This document shows positions 31,171-39,931 of a stretch of 52,378 nucleotides of DNA, one piece after another (position 1 is the stretch's first letter; each line of letters starts with the position of its first letter). The stretch comes from Micromonospora sp. AMSO31t (GTDB lineage Bacteria; Actinomycetota; Actinomycetes; Mycobacteriales; Micromonosporaceae). The notes beneath the pieces were generated by a model. That model did no database searches and was not told the origin of the DNA. It saw nothing but the letters and a program-made list of their open reading frames with translations. The stretch covers positions 1 through 52,378 of the forward strand of contig NZ_WBKT01000024.1 of assembly GCF_008868175.1 (NCBI RefSeq). The letters run 5' to 3'. A program made the translations under genes and the position numbers.

Positions 31171-32031
31171 ATGTTCCCGGGATTCACGCTGGAGCACGTC
31201 GACGTCGGCCCGGTGCGCCTGCGGGTCCGGCACGGCGGCTCCGGGCCGCCGGTGGTGCTGCTGCACGGCCACCCCCGCACGCACGCCACCTGGCACCGGG
31301 TCGCGCCGCTGCTCGCCGCCCGGCACACCGTGATCTGCCCGGACCTGCGCGGGTACGGCGGCTCGTCGAAGCCGCCGAGCGACCCGGCGCACACCGTCTA
31401 CTCGAAGCGGGCGATGGCCGGCGACGTGGTGGCGCTGCTCGACGCGCTCGGCCACCCCCGGGCGGCGGTCGTCGGGCACGACCGGGGCTGCTACGTGGCC
31501 ATGCGGACCGCGCTGGACCACCCGGACCGGGTGACCCGGCTGGGCGTGCTGGACGGCGTGCCGATCGGCGAGGCGCTCGCCCGCTGCGACGCCCGGTTCG
31601 CGGCCCGCTGGTGGCACTGGTTCTTCCTGGGCCAGCTCGCCAAGCCGGCCGAGCGGGTGATCAACGCCGACCCGGACGCCTGGTACGGCGGCTCGCCGGA
31701 GGCGATGGGCGCGGAGGCGTACGCCGACTACCGCCGCGCCATCCACGACCCGGCCACGGTGCACGCCATGTGCGAGGACTACCGGGCGGGACTGGGCCCG
31801 GACCGGGCGGCGGACGACGCGGACCGGGCCGCCGGCCGGCGGATCGGCTGCCCGGTCCTCTTCGCCTGGTCGGAGCGGGACGACATGGTCGACCTGTACG
31901 GCGACCCGGCGGCGATCTGGCGGGACTGGGCCGACGACGTACGGGCGGCGTCGATCCCCTCCGGCCACCACATGGCCGAGGAGGCCCCGGCGGAGCTGGC
32001 CGCCCTGCTCGGCGACTTCCTGGCCGGGTGA
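31171..32031 (+). CDS. Alpha/beta hydrolase, haloacetate dehalogenase-like
   Basis: 286 aa. An alpha/beta hydrolase with an Asp nucleophile: GHDRG (Asp104), oxyanion region LHGHPRTHATW, a candidate acid Asp128 in VLDGVP and a catalytic His at 266 or 267 in SGHHMAEE. The lid pair His149-Trp150 in RWWHWFFL is the same pair that binds fluoride in fluoroacetate dehalogenases. Of the two Arg that hold the substrate carboxylate in those enzymes, Arg105 is kept but the second is Tyr108. Carboxylate binding is therefore doubtful and an epoxide-hydrolase or other haloalkane-type role is possible. ATG is at 31171. Confidence 0.85.
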   Translation: MFPGFTLEHVDVGPVRLRVRHGGSGPPVVLLHGHPRTHATWHRVAPLLAARHTVICPDLRGYGGSSKPPSDPAHTVYSKRAMAGDVVALLDALGHPRAAVVGHDRGCYVAMRTALDHPDRVTRLGVLDGVPIGEALARCDARFAARWWHWFFLGQLAKPAERVINADPDAWYGGSPEAMGAEAYADYRRAIHDPATVHAMCEDYRAGLGPDRAADDADRAAGRRIGCPVLFAWSERDDMVDLYGDPAAIWRDWADDVRAASIPSGHHMAEEAPAELAALLGDFLAG

Positions 32032-32041
32032 CCCGCGGCGG

Positions 32042-32381
32042 TCAGCCGACCGGGGTGAGCGGACGCTCGGTGGGGGGCCGGGGTGCCGAGGAGGCCACGG
32101 CGGCGGGCCCAGCGCTCGAAGAGCACCGTGGCGAACGGCGGCACCGCGCAGGCCAGCGCGACGGCGGTGTGCCACAGCGACCAGCGTCGCTGCCGGGCGA
32201 CCACGAGCACGAGCAGCCCGTACGCCACGAACAGCGCCCCGTGGACCGGGCCGAACACGTGCACGCCGATCTCGTTGCGCGGCGGCCCGTACTTGACGGC
32301 CATCCCGGCGAGCAGGGCGGCCCACGAGCAGGCCTCGGCGATGGCCGCCGCCACGAACAGCCGGGTGGTGATCTCGCGCAT
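32042..32381 (-). pseudogene. DUF3817 membrane protein, frameshifted near its end
   Basis: Intended product about 112 aa. DUF3817 proteins are small membrane proteins with about three helices: VAAAIAEACSWAALLAGMAVKYG, GVHVFGPVHGALFVAYGLLVLVV and HTAVALACAVPPFATVLFERW. After GLLGTPAP the expected PTERPLTPVG and stop at 32042 lie in another frame. The run at 32072-32077 has six G where five would restore frame. As read, the ORF runs on to 31779, overlapping the hydrolase gene antisense for about 250 bases, an implausible layout. The membrane domain itself is intact, so the product might still work. Confidence 0.7.
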
Positions 32382-32544
32382 CCGGCCATGCTAGCCAACC
32401 GGACCGGCCGGACCGGCCACGACACTGTGCGACGCGACAGGGATCACCGGCGGGACAGCTGGGTAGTAATGGGTCCCCCGGCTCTTTCCCCGCGCCGCCG
32501 TGGCGTGCGAGGTTAGGGGGACCAACGGTGACAGGGTGGTGACC

Positions 32545-34023
32545 ATGGGCGAGGACGTCGGCGCGCGCACCTTCAGCCGGGAGGACCGGGCCCGCTACCG
32601 CGACAAGGTGCGGCGTTGCCTGGACGTGTTCGCCGAGATGCTGCGCGAGTCCCGCTTCGACGTGGAGCGGCCGATGACCGGGCTGGAAATCGAGCTGAAC
32701 CTCGTCGACGAGGAATCCCAGCCGGCCATGCGCAACGCCGACGTGCTGGAGGCGATCGCGGATCCCAGCTTCCAGACCGAGCTGGGCCAGTTCAACGTGG
32801 AGATCAACGTCGAGCCGCGCCGGTTGACCGGCACCGGCACGGCCCAGTTCGAGGAGCACGTCCGGGCCAGCCTCAACGCCGCCGAGGAGAAGGCCCGAGC
32901 GGTCGGCGCGCACATGGTGATGGTCGGCATCCTGCCGACCCTGCGCCCGGAGCACCTGACCGCCGAGACCCTCTCGGCCAACCCGCGGTACGCGCTGCTC
33001 AACGAGCAGATCTTCGCGGCCCGGGGCGAGGACCTGCGGATCTCGATCAGCGGGGTGGAGCGGCTGGCCACCACCGCGGACACCATCACCCCCGAGGCCG
33101 CCTGCACCAGCACCCAGTTCCACCTCCAGGTCAGCCCGGACCAGTTCGCCGACTACTGGAACGCCGCCCAGGCGATCGCCGGCGTCCAGGTCGCGCTGGG
33201 CGCGAACTCACCGCTGCTGTTCGGCCGGGAACTGTGGCGGGAGACCCGGGTGCCGCTGTTCCAGCAGGCCACCGACACCCGCGCCGAGGAGATCAAAGCC
33301 CAGGGGGTACGGCCCCGGGTGTGGTTCGGGGAACGCTGGATCACCAGCGTGTTCGACCTCTTCGAGGAGAACGTGCGCTACTTCCCCGCGCTCCTGCCGG
33401 TGTGTGACCCGGAGGACCCGGCGGAGACCCTGGCCGCCGGCGGCGTGCCGAAACTCGCCGAGCTGCGGCTGCACAACGGCACGATCTACCGGTGGAACCG
33501 CCCGGTCTACGACGTGCTGAAGGGCCGCCCGCACCTGCGGGTCGAGAACCGGGTGCTGCCCGCCGGGCCGACCGTGCTGGACACCGTCGCCAACGGCGCC
33601 TTCTACTTCGGCCTGGTCCGCGCCCTCGCCGAGTCCGACCGGCCGCTCTGGTCGCAGATGTCGTTCAGCGCGGCCGAGGAGAACTTCACCAACTGCTCCC
33701 GGCACGGCATCGACGCCCAGGTGTTCTGGCCGGGGCTGGGCTACCTGCCGGTGACCGAGCTGGTGCTGCGCCGGCTCCTGCCGCTGGCCCACCACGGGCT
33801 CGACCGGTGGGGCCTCGACCCGGCCGAGCGGGACCGGCTGCTCGGCATCGTCGAGCAGCGCTGCCTCACCGGCCGCAACGGCGCGACCTGGCAGGTGGAG
33901 ACGCTGCACCGGCTGGAGTCCGCCGACCACCTGGACCGGCCGGAGGCGCTGCGCGAGGTGGTCCGCCACTACGTCGACCTCATGCACAGCAACCGCCCGG
34001 TCCACGAGTGGCCGATCCCGTGA
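32545..34023 (+). CDS. Glutamate-cysteine ligase GCS2-type family protein
   Basis: 492 aa. ATP-grasp-like GCS2 superfamily (relatives YbdK and EgtA, which make gamma-glutamyl-cysteine in glutathione or ergothioneine routes). Visible: GLEIELNLVDEESQPAM with the metal-binding Glu pair (about 46-50), TELGQFNVEINVEPRRL (about 78-94), STQFHLQV, ANSPLLFGREL and RVENRVLPAGPTV near 339. The group also contains members of unknown substrate, and no ergothioneine genes are nearby, so the substrate is open. ATG 32545 follows a GGGTGGTG stretch. It has a weak GGAT-N16-GGGTAG at 32441-32466. Confidence 0.85.
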   Translation: MGEDVGARTFSREDRARYRDKVRRCLDVFAEMLRESRFDVERPMTGLEIELNLVDEESQPAMRNADVLEAIADPSFQTELGQFNVEINVEPRRLTGTGTAQFEEHVRASLNAAEEKARAVGAHMVMVGILPTLRPEHLTAETLSANPRYALLNEQIFAARGEDLRISISGVERLATTADTITPEAACTSTQFHLQVSPDQFADYWNAAQAIAGVQVALGANSPLLFGRELWRETRVPLFQQATDTRAEEIKAQGVRPRVWFGERWITSVFDLFEENVRYFPALLPVCDPEDPAETLAAGGVPKLAELRLHNGTIYRWNRPVYDVLKGRPHLRVENRVLPAGPTVLDTVANGAFYFGLVRALAESDRPLWSQMSFSAAEENFTNCSRHGIDAQVFWPGLGYLPVTELVLRRLLPLAHHGLDRWGLDPAERDRLLGIVEQRCLTGRNGATWQVETLHRLESADHLDRPEALREVVRHYVDLMHSNRPVHEWPIP

Positions 34024-34033
34024 CCGTGGCGGC

Positions 34034-34609
34034 TCAGAGCGGGGACGGGTCGTCGCGCAGCCGGCTGTAGAGCCAGCCGTCGCGCCAGGCGCCGGCCCGG
34101 AACTCGCAGGCCCGGATCACCCCTTCGAGCTGGAACCCGGCCTTCTCCAGCGACCGCTGCTCGGCCAGGTTCTCCGGGTGGGTGCCGGCCTGGATCCGCC
34201 GCGCCGGGGTGTGCGCGAACAGGTAGTCGCAGAGCAACGCCTGGGCCCGCCAGCCGATCCCCCGGCCGCGCCACTCGGGCAGCAGGGCGATGCCGATCTC
34301 CCAGTAGTGCGCGCGTCCGCCGTAGCTCCCCTGCAGGTAGCTCACGAGCCCGGCGGCGGCCTCCTCGGGCTCCACCTGGACGATCAGCCGGCCGTCCCGC
34401 TCGCCCAGGTGACCGTCCTCGGCGTGCCGGCGGGCGGGCGCGCCGGCATCCCGGAAGCCGGCCCAGTCCAGCCCGATGAGGCCCGGCTCGGTGGCGAACC
34501 GGCGGAACATCGCCAGGTCCGGCTCGGCCACCGGACGCAGCCGGACGGTGTGGCCGCCCGCCTCGTGCGCGATGCCGGCGAGCCTCGCCGGCGGCTCGGC
34601 CTCGTCCAT
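34034..34609 (-). CDS. GNAT family N-acetyltransferase (RimJ/RimL-like)
   Basis: 191 aa. GNAT fold: an N-terminal strand VRLRPVAEPDLAMFRRFA, the acetyl-CoA loop PEWRGRGIGWRAQALL (R-x-x-G-x-G/A, about 113-128) and the RimL-type end GTHPENLAEQRSLEKAGFQ. It may acetylate ribosomal protein N-termini or small amines; the substrate is unknown. ATG is at 34609. It is convergent with the GCS2 gene, only ten bases apart. Confidence 0.85.
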   Translation of the reverse strand: MDEAEPPARLAGIAHEAGGHTVRLRPVAEPDLAMFRRFATEPGLIGLDWAGFRDAGAPARRHAEDGHLGERDGRLIVQVEPEEAAAGLVSYLQGSYGGRAHYWEIGIALLPEWRGRGIGWRAQALLCDYLFAHTPARRIQAGTHPENLAEQRSLEKAGFQLEGVIRACEFRAGAWRDGWLYSRLRDDPSPL

Positions 34610-34678
34610 GACCGCAGGCTAGCGGCCGGCGGCCCACTCCGCTGCCCGGGAGACGGGAGCCGGGACGCGGCACCGCGG

Positions 34679-34707
34679 TTCAACGTTTGTTGCACGTCCC
34701 TTCAACG
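34679..34707 (+). promoter_or_regulatory. Heptamer direct repeats at 11-bp phase, SARP-type site
   Basis: TTCAACG (34679-34685), TTGCACG (34690-34696) and TTCAACG (34701-34707) are spaced exactly 11 bases apart. Direct heptamers at 11 or 22 bp are the known binding pattern of SARP/AfsR regulators. The outer copies are identical and the middle matches at five of seven. They lie about 50 bases before the RTX-like gene, with a SARP gene next to it. Confidence 0.55.
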
Positions 34708-34757
34708 CCCGTTGGCGACGCTTCTCGCACTCACCAGCAGCAGAAGGAGTAAGCGTC

Positions 34758-35393
34758 ATGCCACACCAGTTCTTCTACACGCCCCGTACCGGTCGCCGCG
34801 CCGTCTCGGCGCTCGGGGCACTCGTCCTGGCCACCGCGGGGCTGGCCGGCGGCGGCGGCTCGCCCGCGTCCGCGGCCGTCGTGGTGGTCCCCGCCGACTG
34901 CGGCCCGTACTCCGGGGCGCCGGTGCCGGCCGGGTACGCCCCGGTGGAGATGGTGAACCAGCTCTACATCAGCCCCAACACCAACGGCCCGGAGTTCATC
35001 ATCGGCACGACCAGTTCCGACACCATCGTCGGAAGCGTGAACGGCGACATCATCTGCGGACGCGACGGCAACGACAGCATCCAGGCCAACAGCGGCGCGG
35101 ACACCGTCTACGGCGGGTTGATCGGCGGCAGCATCTGGGGCGACCTGGGTAACGACAACCTCCACGGTGACGGCGGCGCCGACACGATCCACGGGGACCG
35201 TTTCGTCGGGCCGAGCGCCCTGGACGGCAACGACCGCGTGGACGGCGGGAGCAACGACGATCACCTCTTCGGCGACCAGGGCGCGGACACCCTGGTCGGC
35301 GGTCCCGGCCTCTTCGACGACGGTGACGGCGGCCCGGACGTCGTGTTCGACGACTGCCGGCCCACCGTGGACATCCCCATCAACTGCCCCTGA
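34758..35393 (+). CDS. Secreted RTX-like calcium-binding repeat protein
   Basis: 211 aa. A signal peptide of about 40 residues (basic RTGRRAVSALGALVLATAGL then ASA-A cleavage site). The mature part holds Gly/Asp/Asn nonapeptide-like repeats: DTIVGSVNGDIICGRDGNDS, GADTVYGG, GNDNLHGDGGADTIHGD and GGSNDDHLFGDQGADTLVGG. Such repeats form calcium-bound parallel beta-rolls. Two Cys near the ends (DCGPY, DDCRPTVDIPINC) could form a disulfide. ATG 34758 has AGAAGGAG about seven bases upstream. A 15-bp terminator follows. It may be a target of the neighbouring SARP regulator (inference). Confidence 0.83.
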   Translation: MPHQFFYTPRTGRRAVSALGALVLATAGLAGGGGSPASAAVVVVPADCGPYSGAPVPAGYAPVEMVNQLYISPNTNGPEFIIGTTSSDTIVGSVNGDIICGRDGNDSIQANSGADTVYGGLIGGSIWGDLGNDNLHGDGGADTIHGDRFVGPSALDGNDRVDGGSNDDHLFGDQGADTLVGGPGLFDDGDGGPDVVFDDCRPTVDIPINCP

Positions 35394-35404
35394 TTCGATC
35401 GCCA

Positions 35405-35444
35405 CGGCGGCCCGCGGGTCGGAAACCGCACCCGCGGGCCGCCG
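35405..35444 (+). terminator. Terminator after RTX-like gene
   Basis: A 15-bp perfect stem (35405-35419 with 35430-35444), ten-base loop, 12 bases past the stop. Confidence 0.8.
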
Positions 35445-35513
35445 CGCCGCTGCCTGTCGGATCCTCGTCAGGCCCACTCCGGCCACTGTCGACGGCGGCT
35501 AGCGTGACAGTCC

Positions 35514-38191
35514 GTGGCGGTGGAGTTCCGGGTACTCGGCGACCTGGACGTCCGGATCGGCGGCCGGGCGGTCGGGATCGGTCACGCCCGCCAGCAGTGC
35601 GTCCTGGCCGCGCTGCTGGTCGAGCCCAACCGGGTGGTCGCGACCGACCAGCTCATCAGCCGGGTGTGGGGCGACGAGGTGCCGGACGGGGCCGCCGCCA
35701 CCCTGCGTGGCTACCTGTCCCGGCTCCGCCAGGCGCTGGCCGGCGCGGAGGGGGTCCGCATCGTGCGCCGCCATCCCGGCTACCTGCTCGCCGTCGACCC
35801 GGACCGCGTCGACCTGCACCGCTTCCACGAGCTGACCGAGCAGGCCCGGCGCACCGACGACGACGCGATTGCGATCGCCTGCCTGGAGCAGGCGCTGGGG
35901 CTCTGGCGCGGCGAGGCGTTCGACGGGTTGGCCGCACCCTGGTTGGCGGCCTACCGGCAGACCCTCGACCGGCAGCGACTCGCGGCCGCACTGGACCGCA
36001 ACGACCTCGCCCTGCGCCACGGCCAGCACGCGCGGCTCCTCCCCGACGTCCTTACGCTGAGCGGCCGGTACCCGTGGGACGAGCGCCTCGCGGCGCAGGC
36101 CATGCTCGCGTTGTACCGGTGCGGGCGGCAGGCCGACGCGCTCGAACAGTTCCACCAGATGCGTCGCCGGCTCGCCGCCGAGGTGGGCACGGATCCCAGC
36201 CCGCCCCTGGCACTGCTGTACCAGCAGATCCTCACCGCCGACCCGGTGCTCGCGGCGCCGGGCCTCCCCCCGGCGGGCGATGCCGAACCGACTGCGGCTG
36301 CGGGCCGGACCGGCGCGACACCGGCTGCGGCCGCCGTGCCCGGCAGCTGCCGGCATCGCCCGGGGTCTTCGCCGGCCGGACCGCCCAGCTCGCGCGCCTC
36401 GACGAACAACTCGGCGACGCGGTGCACCCGGACGGCGGGTCGCCGGTCGTGATCTCGTCCATCGGTGGCGGCGGTGGGATCGGCAAGACCTGGCTGGCCC
36501 TGCGGTGGGCGCACGCCAACGCCGACCGCTTCCCGGACGGGCAGCTCTACGTCAACCTGCGCGGCTTCGACCCGACCGCCCACCCCGTAGGGTGGCCGGC
36601 GGCCGTGCGCGGCTTCCTCGAAGCGCTCGGTGTCGAACCGGCACGCGTCCCGGCCGAGCCGGAGGCCCAGGCGTCGCTGTACCGCACGCTGGTCGCCGGC
36701 CGCCGGATGCTCGTCGTCCTCGACGACGCCCGCGACGCCGCCACGGTGATCCCGCTGCTGCCCGGCACCCCCACGAGCGCGGTCCTGGTGACCAGCCGCC
36801 GGCAGCTCGCCAGCCTCGTCACGACCCACGGCGCGCGACCGCTGCCACTGGACGTGCTGCCCGACGGTGAGGCCCGCGAGCTGATCGTCCGGCAGGTGGG
36901 CGCCGCGCGGGTGGCGGGGCAGCCGGACGCCGTCGCGGACATCCTGCGGTTCTGCGGTGGCCTGCCGCTGGCTCTCGGGATCGTGGCGGCCCGCGCCGGG
37001 CTCCGCCCCGACCTGGCCCTGTCGTCGATCGCGGCGGAGCTGACCACCGCGGCCAGCCCGCTGGACGTGCTCGACGGCGACGAGGTGACGACGAACCTGC
37101 GGGTGGCGCACCTCGTCCAGGAGCAGGTCGCGGGCCGGTACCGCATGCACGACCTGGTCCGGGTGTTCGCGGCCGAGCGGGCAGCCGGGGATCCCGCTGG
37201 TTCCCGGTCCGCGCTGTGCCGGCTGGTCGACCATCACCTGCACACCGCGCACGCGGCCGCGCTGCTGCTGTCCCCGCAGCGCGACCCGCTGAGCCTGACC
37301 CCTGCCGCACCCGGGGTGACCGCCGAGCGGCTCGACGACCTCGCGGCGGCGCTAGCCTGGTTCACCCGCGAACACCAGGTGCTACTCGCGACCATCGAGC
37401 ACACCGGCGGCAACGGTCTCGACGCCCGGACCGGGCAGCTCTCGTGGACCCTGGCCACCTACTTCGACCGGCAGGGCCACTGGCACGACTGGGCCACGGT
37501 GGCCCGCCGGGCGGTCGAGTCGACCCGGCGGCTGGGTGACCGCCCGGCGCAGGCCCAGGCGCACCGGCTCCTGGCCGGGGCCTGCTCCAACCTCGGCTGG
37601 TACGCCGAGGCGCAGGCAAACCTGCACGCGGCGCTGGACCTGTTCGCCGCGTTGGGTGACGACGAGGGGCGGGCGCACACCCACTTCGACCTCAGCATGC
37701 TCCACGACCGGCAGCGGCGGCCCCGCGAGGCGCTGCCGCACGGTCGGCAGAGCCTCGCCCTCTACGAGCGGGTCGGGAGCCCGCTCAAGCAGGCGGTCGC
37801 CCTCAACGCGATTGGCTGGTACCACTCCCAGCTCGGCGAGCACCACGAGGCGATCACCTTCTGCCGCCGGGCGCTCGCCCTGTCCCAGCAGGTCGGCAGC
37901 GCGTACGGGCAGGCGAACACGTGGGACAGCATCGGCTTCGCCCACCACCACCTGGGCGAGTACGGCCAGGCCGTCGACTGCTTCCAGCAGGCGCTCACCC
38001 TCTTCGCCGAGATGGGTGACCGGCATGCCGAAGGCATCGTGCTGGACCATCTCGGCGACACGTGGGCGGCGGCCGGTCGGCCGGACGCCGCCCGGGACGC
38101 CTGGCGGCGGTCCCTCGTGCTGTTCGAGGAGCTCGGCCACGCCGACTCCGAGGCGGTACGGCGGAAGCTGACCGCGCGCCCCGACGGGTGA
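35514..38191 (+). pseudogene. AfsR/SARP-type regulator, frameshifted and internally deleted
   Basis: Layout: SARP winged helix (about 1-95; FRVLGDLDVRIGGRAVGIG), BTAD helices (about 96-245), linker, NB-ARC ATPase (Walker A GGGGGIGKTWLALRWA; sensor MLVVLDDARDAATV; VTSRRQLASL; GLPLAL) and TPR repeats to the end. The SARP-BTAD part and the NB-ARC-TPR part are in different frames. The shift is at the C-run 36339-36341: one extra C restores a linker VPRQLPASPGVFAGR. Also, between VTTNLR and VAHLVQEQ (about 37095) the roughly 60-residue helical segment expected after NB-ARC is missing in frame. Two lesions suggest decay, though a single-base error is possible for the first. Start 35514 (GTG) gives MAVEFRVLG. 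Confidence 0.72.
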
Positions 38192-38197
38192 GACGGG

Positions 38198-39931
38198 TCA
38201 GAGGGCCACGATCGCGGCGGATTCCGGGGGCAGCTCGATGCCGTCGCGCATCACGGTGACCCCCTCGGAGGTGGTGAGCAGCACCCGGCGCACCACGCCG
38301 GGCAGGTTGATGCGCTGCGGCTTGCCGGCCAGGTTCGCCACCACGAGGCAGCCGCCCCGCCGCATCAGCAGGAACTGGTCGCCGTGCCGGACGTCGACGT
38401 GGCCGAGCCGGGGGTCGGCGAGGTCGGGTCGGTGCTTGCGCAGGGCGATGAGCCGCCGGTAGAAGTCGTACATCTCCCGGTGTTCGGGCTTGTCCAGCTC
38501 AGCCCAGTCGAGCCGGGACCGGACGAAGGTCTGCGGGTCCTGCGGGTCGGGCACGTCCCCCGGCGGCCAGCCGTGCGCGGCGAACTCCCGCCGGCGCCCG
38601 GTCGCCACGGCGGTGGCCAGCTCGGGCTCCGGGTGGCTGGTGAAGAACTGCCACGGGGTGCTGGCCGCCCATTCCTCCCCCATGAACAGCATCGGGGTGA
38701 ACGGCGCGGTCATCAGCAGGGTGGCGCCGACCCGCAGCAGCCCGGCGGAGAGCGTCTGGGAGATCCGGTCCCCGGTGGCCCGGTTGCCGATCTGGTCGTG
38801 GTTCTGCAGGTACGCCACGAACCGGTGCCCCGGAGTGCGCTGCCGGTCGACGGGCCGGCCGTGGCTGCGGTTGCGGAAGCTGGACCAGGTGCCGGCGTGG
38901 AAGAACGCGCCGGTCAGCACATCGGTGAGGCATTCGAGGGAGCCGAAGTCGCCGTAGTAGCCCTGCCGTTCCCCGGTGAGCAGGGTGTGCAGCGCGTGGT
39001 GGGCGTCGTCGTTCCACTGGGCGTGCAGCCCGTACCCGCCGGCCTCCCGCGGGGTGATCAGCTTCGGGTCGTTGAGGTCGCTCTCGGCGATCAGGGACAG
39101 CGGCCGGCCCAGGTGGGTGGAGAGTGCCTCCACCTCGGCGGCCACCTCCTCCAGGACGTGGGTGGCCCGGGAGTCGGGCATGGCGTGCACGGCGTCGAGC
39201 CGCAGCCCGTCGACGTGGTAGTCGCGCAGCCACATGAGCACGCTGTCGACGATGTAGCGACGCACCCCGTCGGAGTGCGGCCCGTCCAGGTTGACCGTGC
39301 GGCCCCAGGTGTTGCTCTGCTCGGTGAGGTACGGCGCGAAGCGCGGCGCGTAGGCCCCGGAGGGCCCGAAATGGTTGTAGACGACGTCGAGGATCACCCC
39401 CAGCCCCTTGGCGTGCGCCGCGTCGACGAAGCGCTTGAGCCCGTCCGGCCCGCCGTACGGCTCGTGCGGCGCGTACCAGCACACCCCGTCGTAGCCCCAG
39501 TTGTGCTCGCCGTTGAAGGCGTTGACCGGGAGCAGCTCGACCAGGTCGACGCCGAGGTCGACCAGGTGGTCGAGGCGGCCGATCGCCGCGTCGAAGGTGC
39601 CCTCCGGGGTGAAGGTGCCGATGTGCAGCTCGTAGAGGACGCTGCCGGGCAGCTGCCGCCCGGTCCAGCCCTGGTCGGTCCAGTCGAACGCGGCGTGGTC
39701 GTAGCGGCGGCTCGGCCCGTGCACGCCCTGCGGCTGCCAGGCCGACCGGGGGTCGGGCAGGGCCTGCTCGTCGTCGTCGAGCAGGAACGCGTAGTCGGTG
39801 CCGGGGCCGGCGTCGGGCACCTCGACCCGCCACCAGCCGCCCGGCGAGGGGCGCATGTCGTGGTCGGCGACGCCGGGCAGGCGCAGCCGCACCCGGGCGG
39901 CTTCGGGCGCCCACACCGTGAACTCGGTCAT
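38198..39931 (-). CDS. treZ: Malto-oligosyltrehalose trehalohydrolase
   Basis: 577 aa, GH13. It cleaves trehalose from maltooligosyl-trehalose made by TreY. N-terminal E-set domain (TEFTVWAPEAARVRLRLPG), then the catalytic barrel with VLYELHIGTFTPEGTF, DLVELLPVNAFNGEHNWGYD, GVILDVVYNHFG, the nucleophile region VDGLRLDAVHAM, the acid region LIAESDLNDPKL and FVAYLQNHDQIGNRATG. All four GH13 motifs are intact. Its ATG overlaps the treY stop by four bases (ATGA), so it is third in a treX-treY-treZ operon. It ends six bases from the convergent SARP gene. Confidence 0.93.
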   Translation of the reverse strand: MTEFTVWAPEAARVRLRLPGVADHDMRPSPGGWWRVEVPDAGPGTDYAFLLDDDEQALPDPRSAWQPQGVHGPSRRYDHAAFDWTDQGWTGRQLPGSVLYELHIGTFTPEGTFDAAIGRLDHLVDLGVDLVELLPVNAFNGEHNWGYDGVCWYAPHEPYGGPDGLKRFVDAAHAKGLGVILDVVYNHFGPSGAYAPRFAPYLTEQSNTWGRTVNLDGPHSDGVRRYIVDSVLMWLRDYHVDGLRLDAVHAMPDSRATHVLEEVAAEVEALSTHLGRPLSLIAESDLNDPKLITPREAGGYGLHAQWNDDAHHALHTLLTGERQGYYGDFGSLECLTDVLTGAFFHAGTWSSFRNRSHGRPVDRQRTPGHRFVAYLQNHDQIGNRATGDRISQTLSAGLLRVGATLLMTAPFTPMLFMGEEWAASTPWQFFTSHPEPELATAVATGRRREFAAHGWPPGDVPDPQDPQTFVRSRLDWAELDKPEHREMYDFYRRLIALRKHRPDLADPRLGHVDVRHGDQFLLMRRGGCLVVANLAGKPQRINLPGVVRRVLLTTSEGVTVMRDGIELPPESAAIVAL

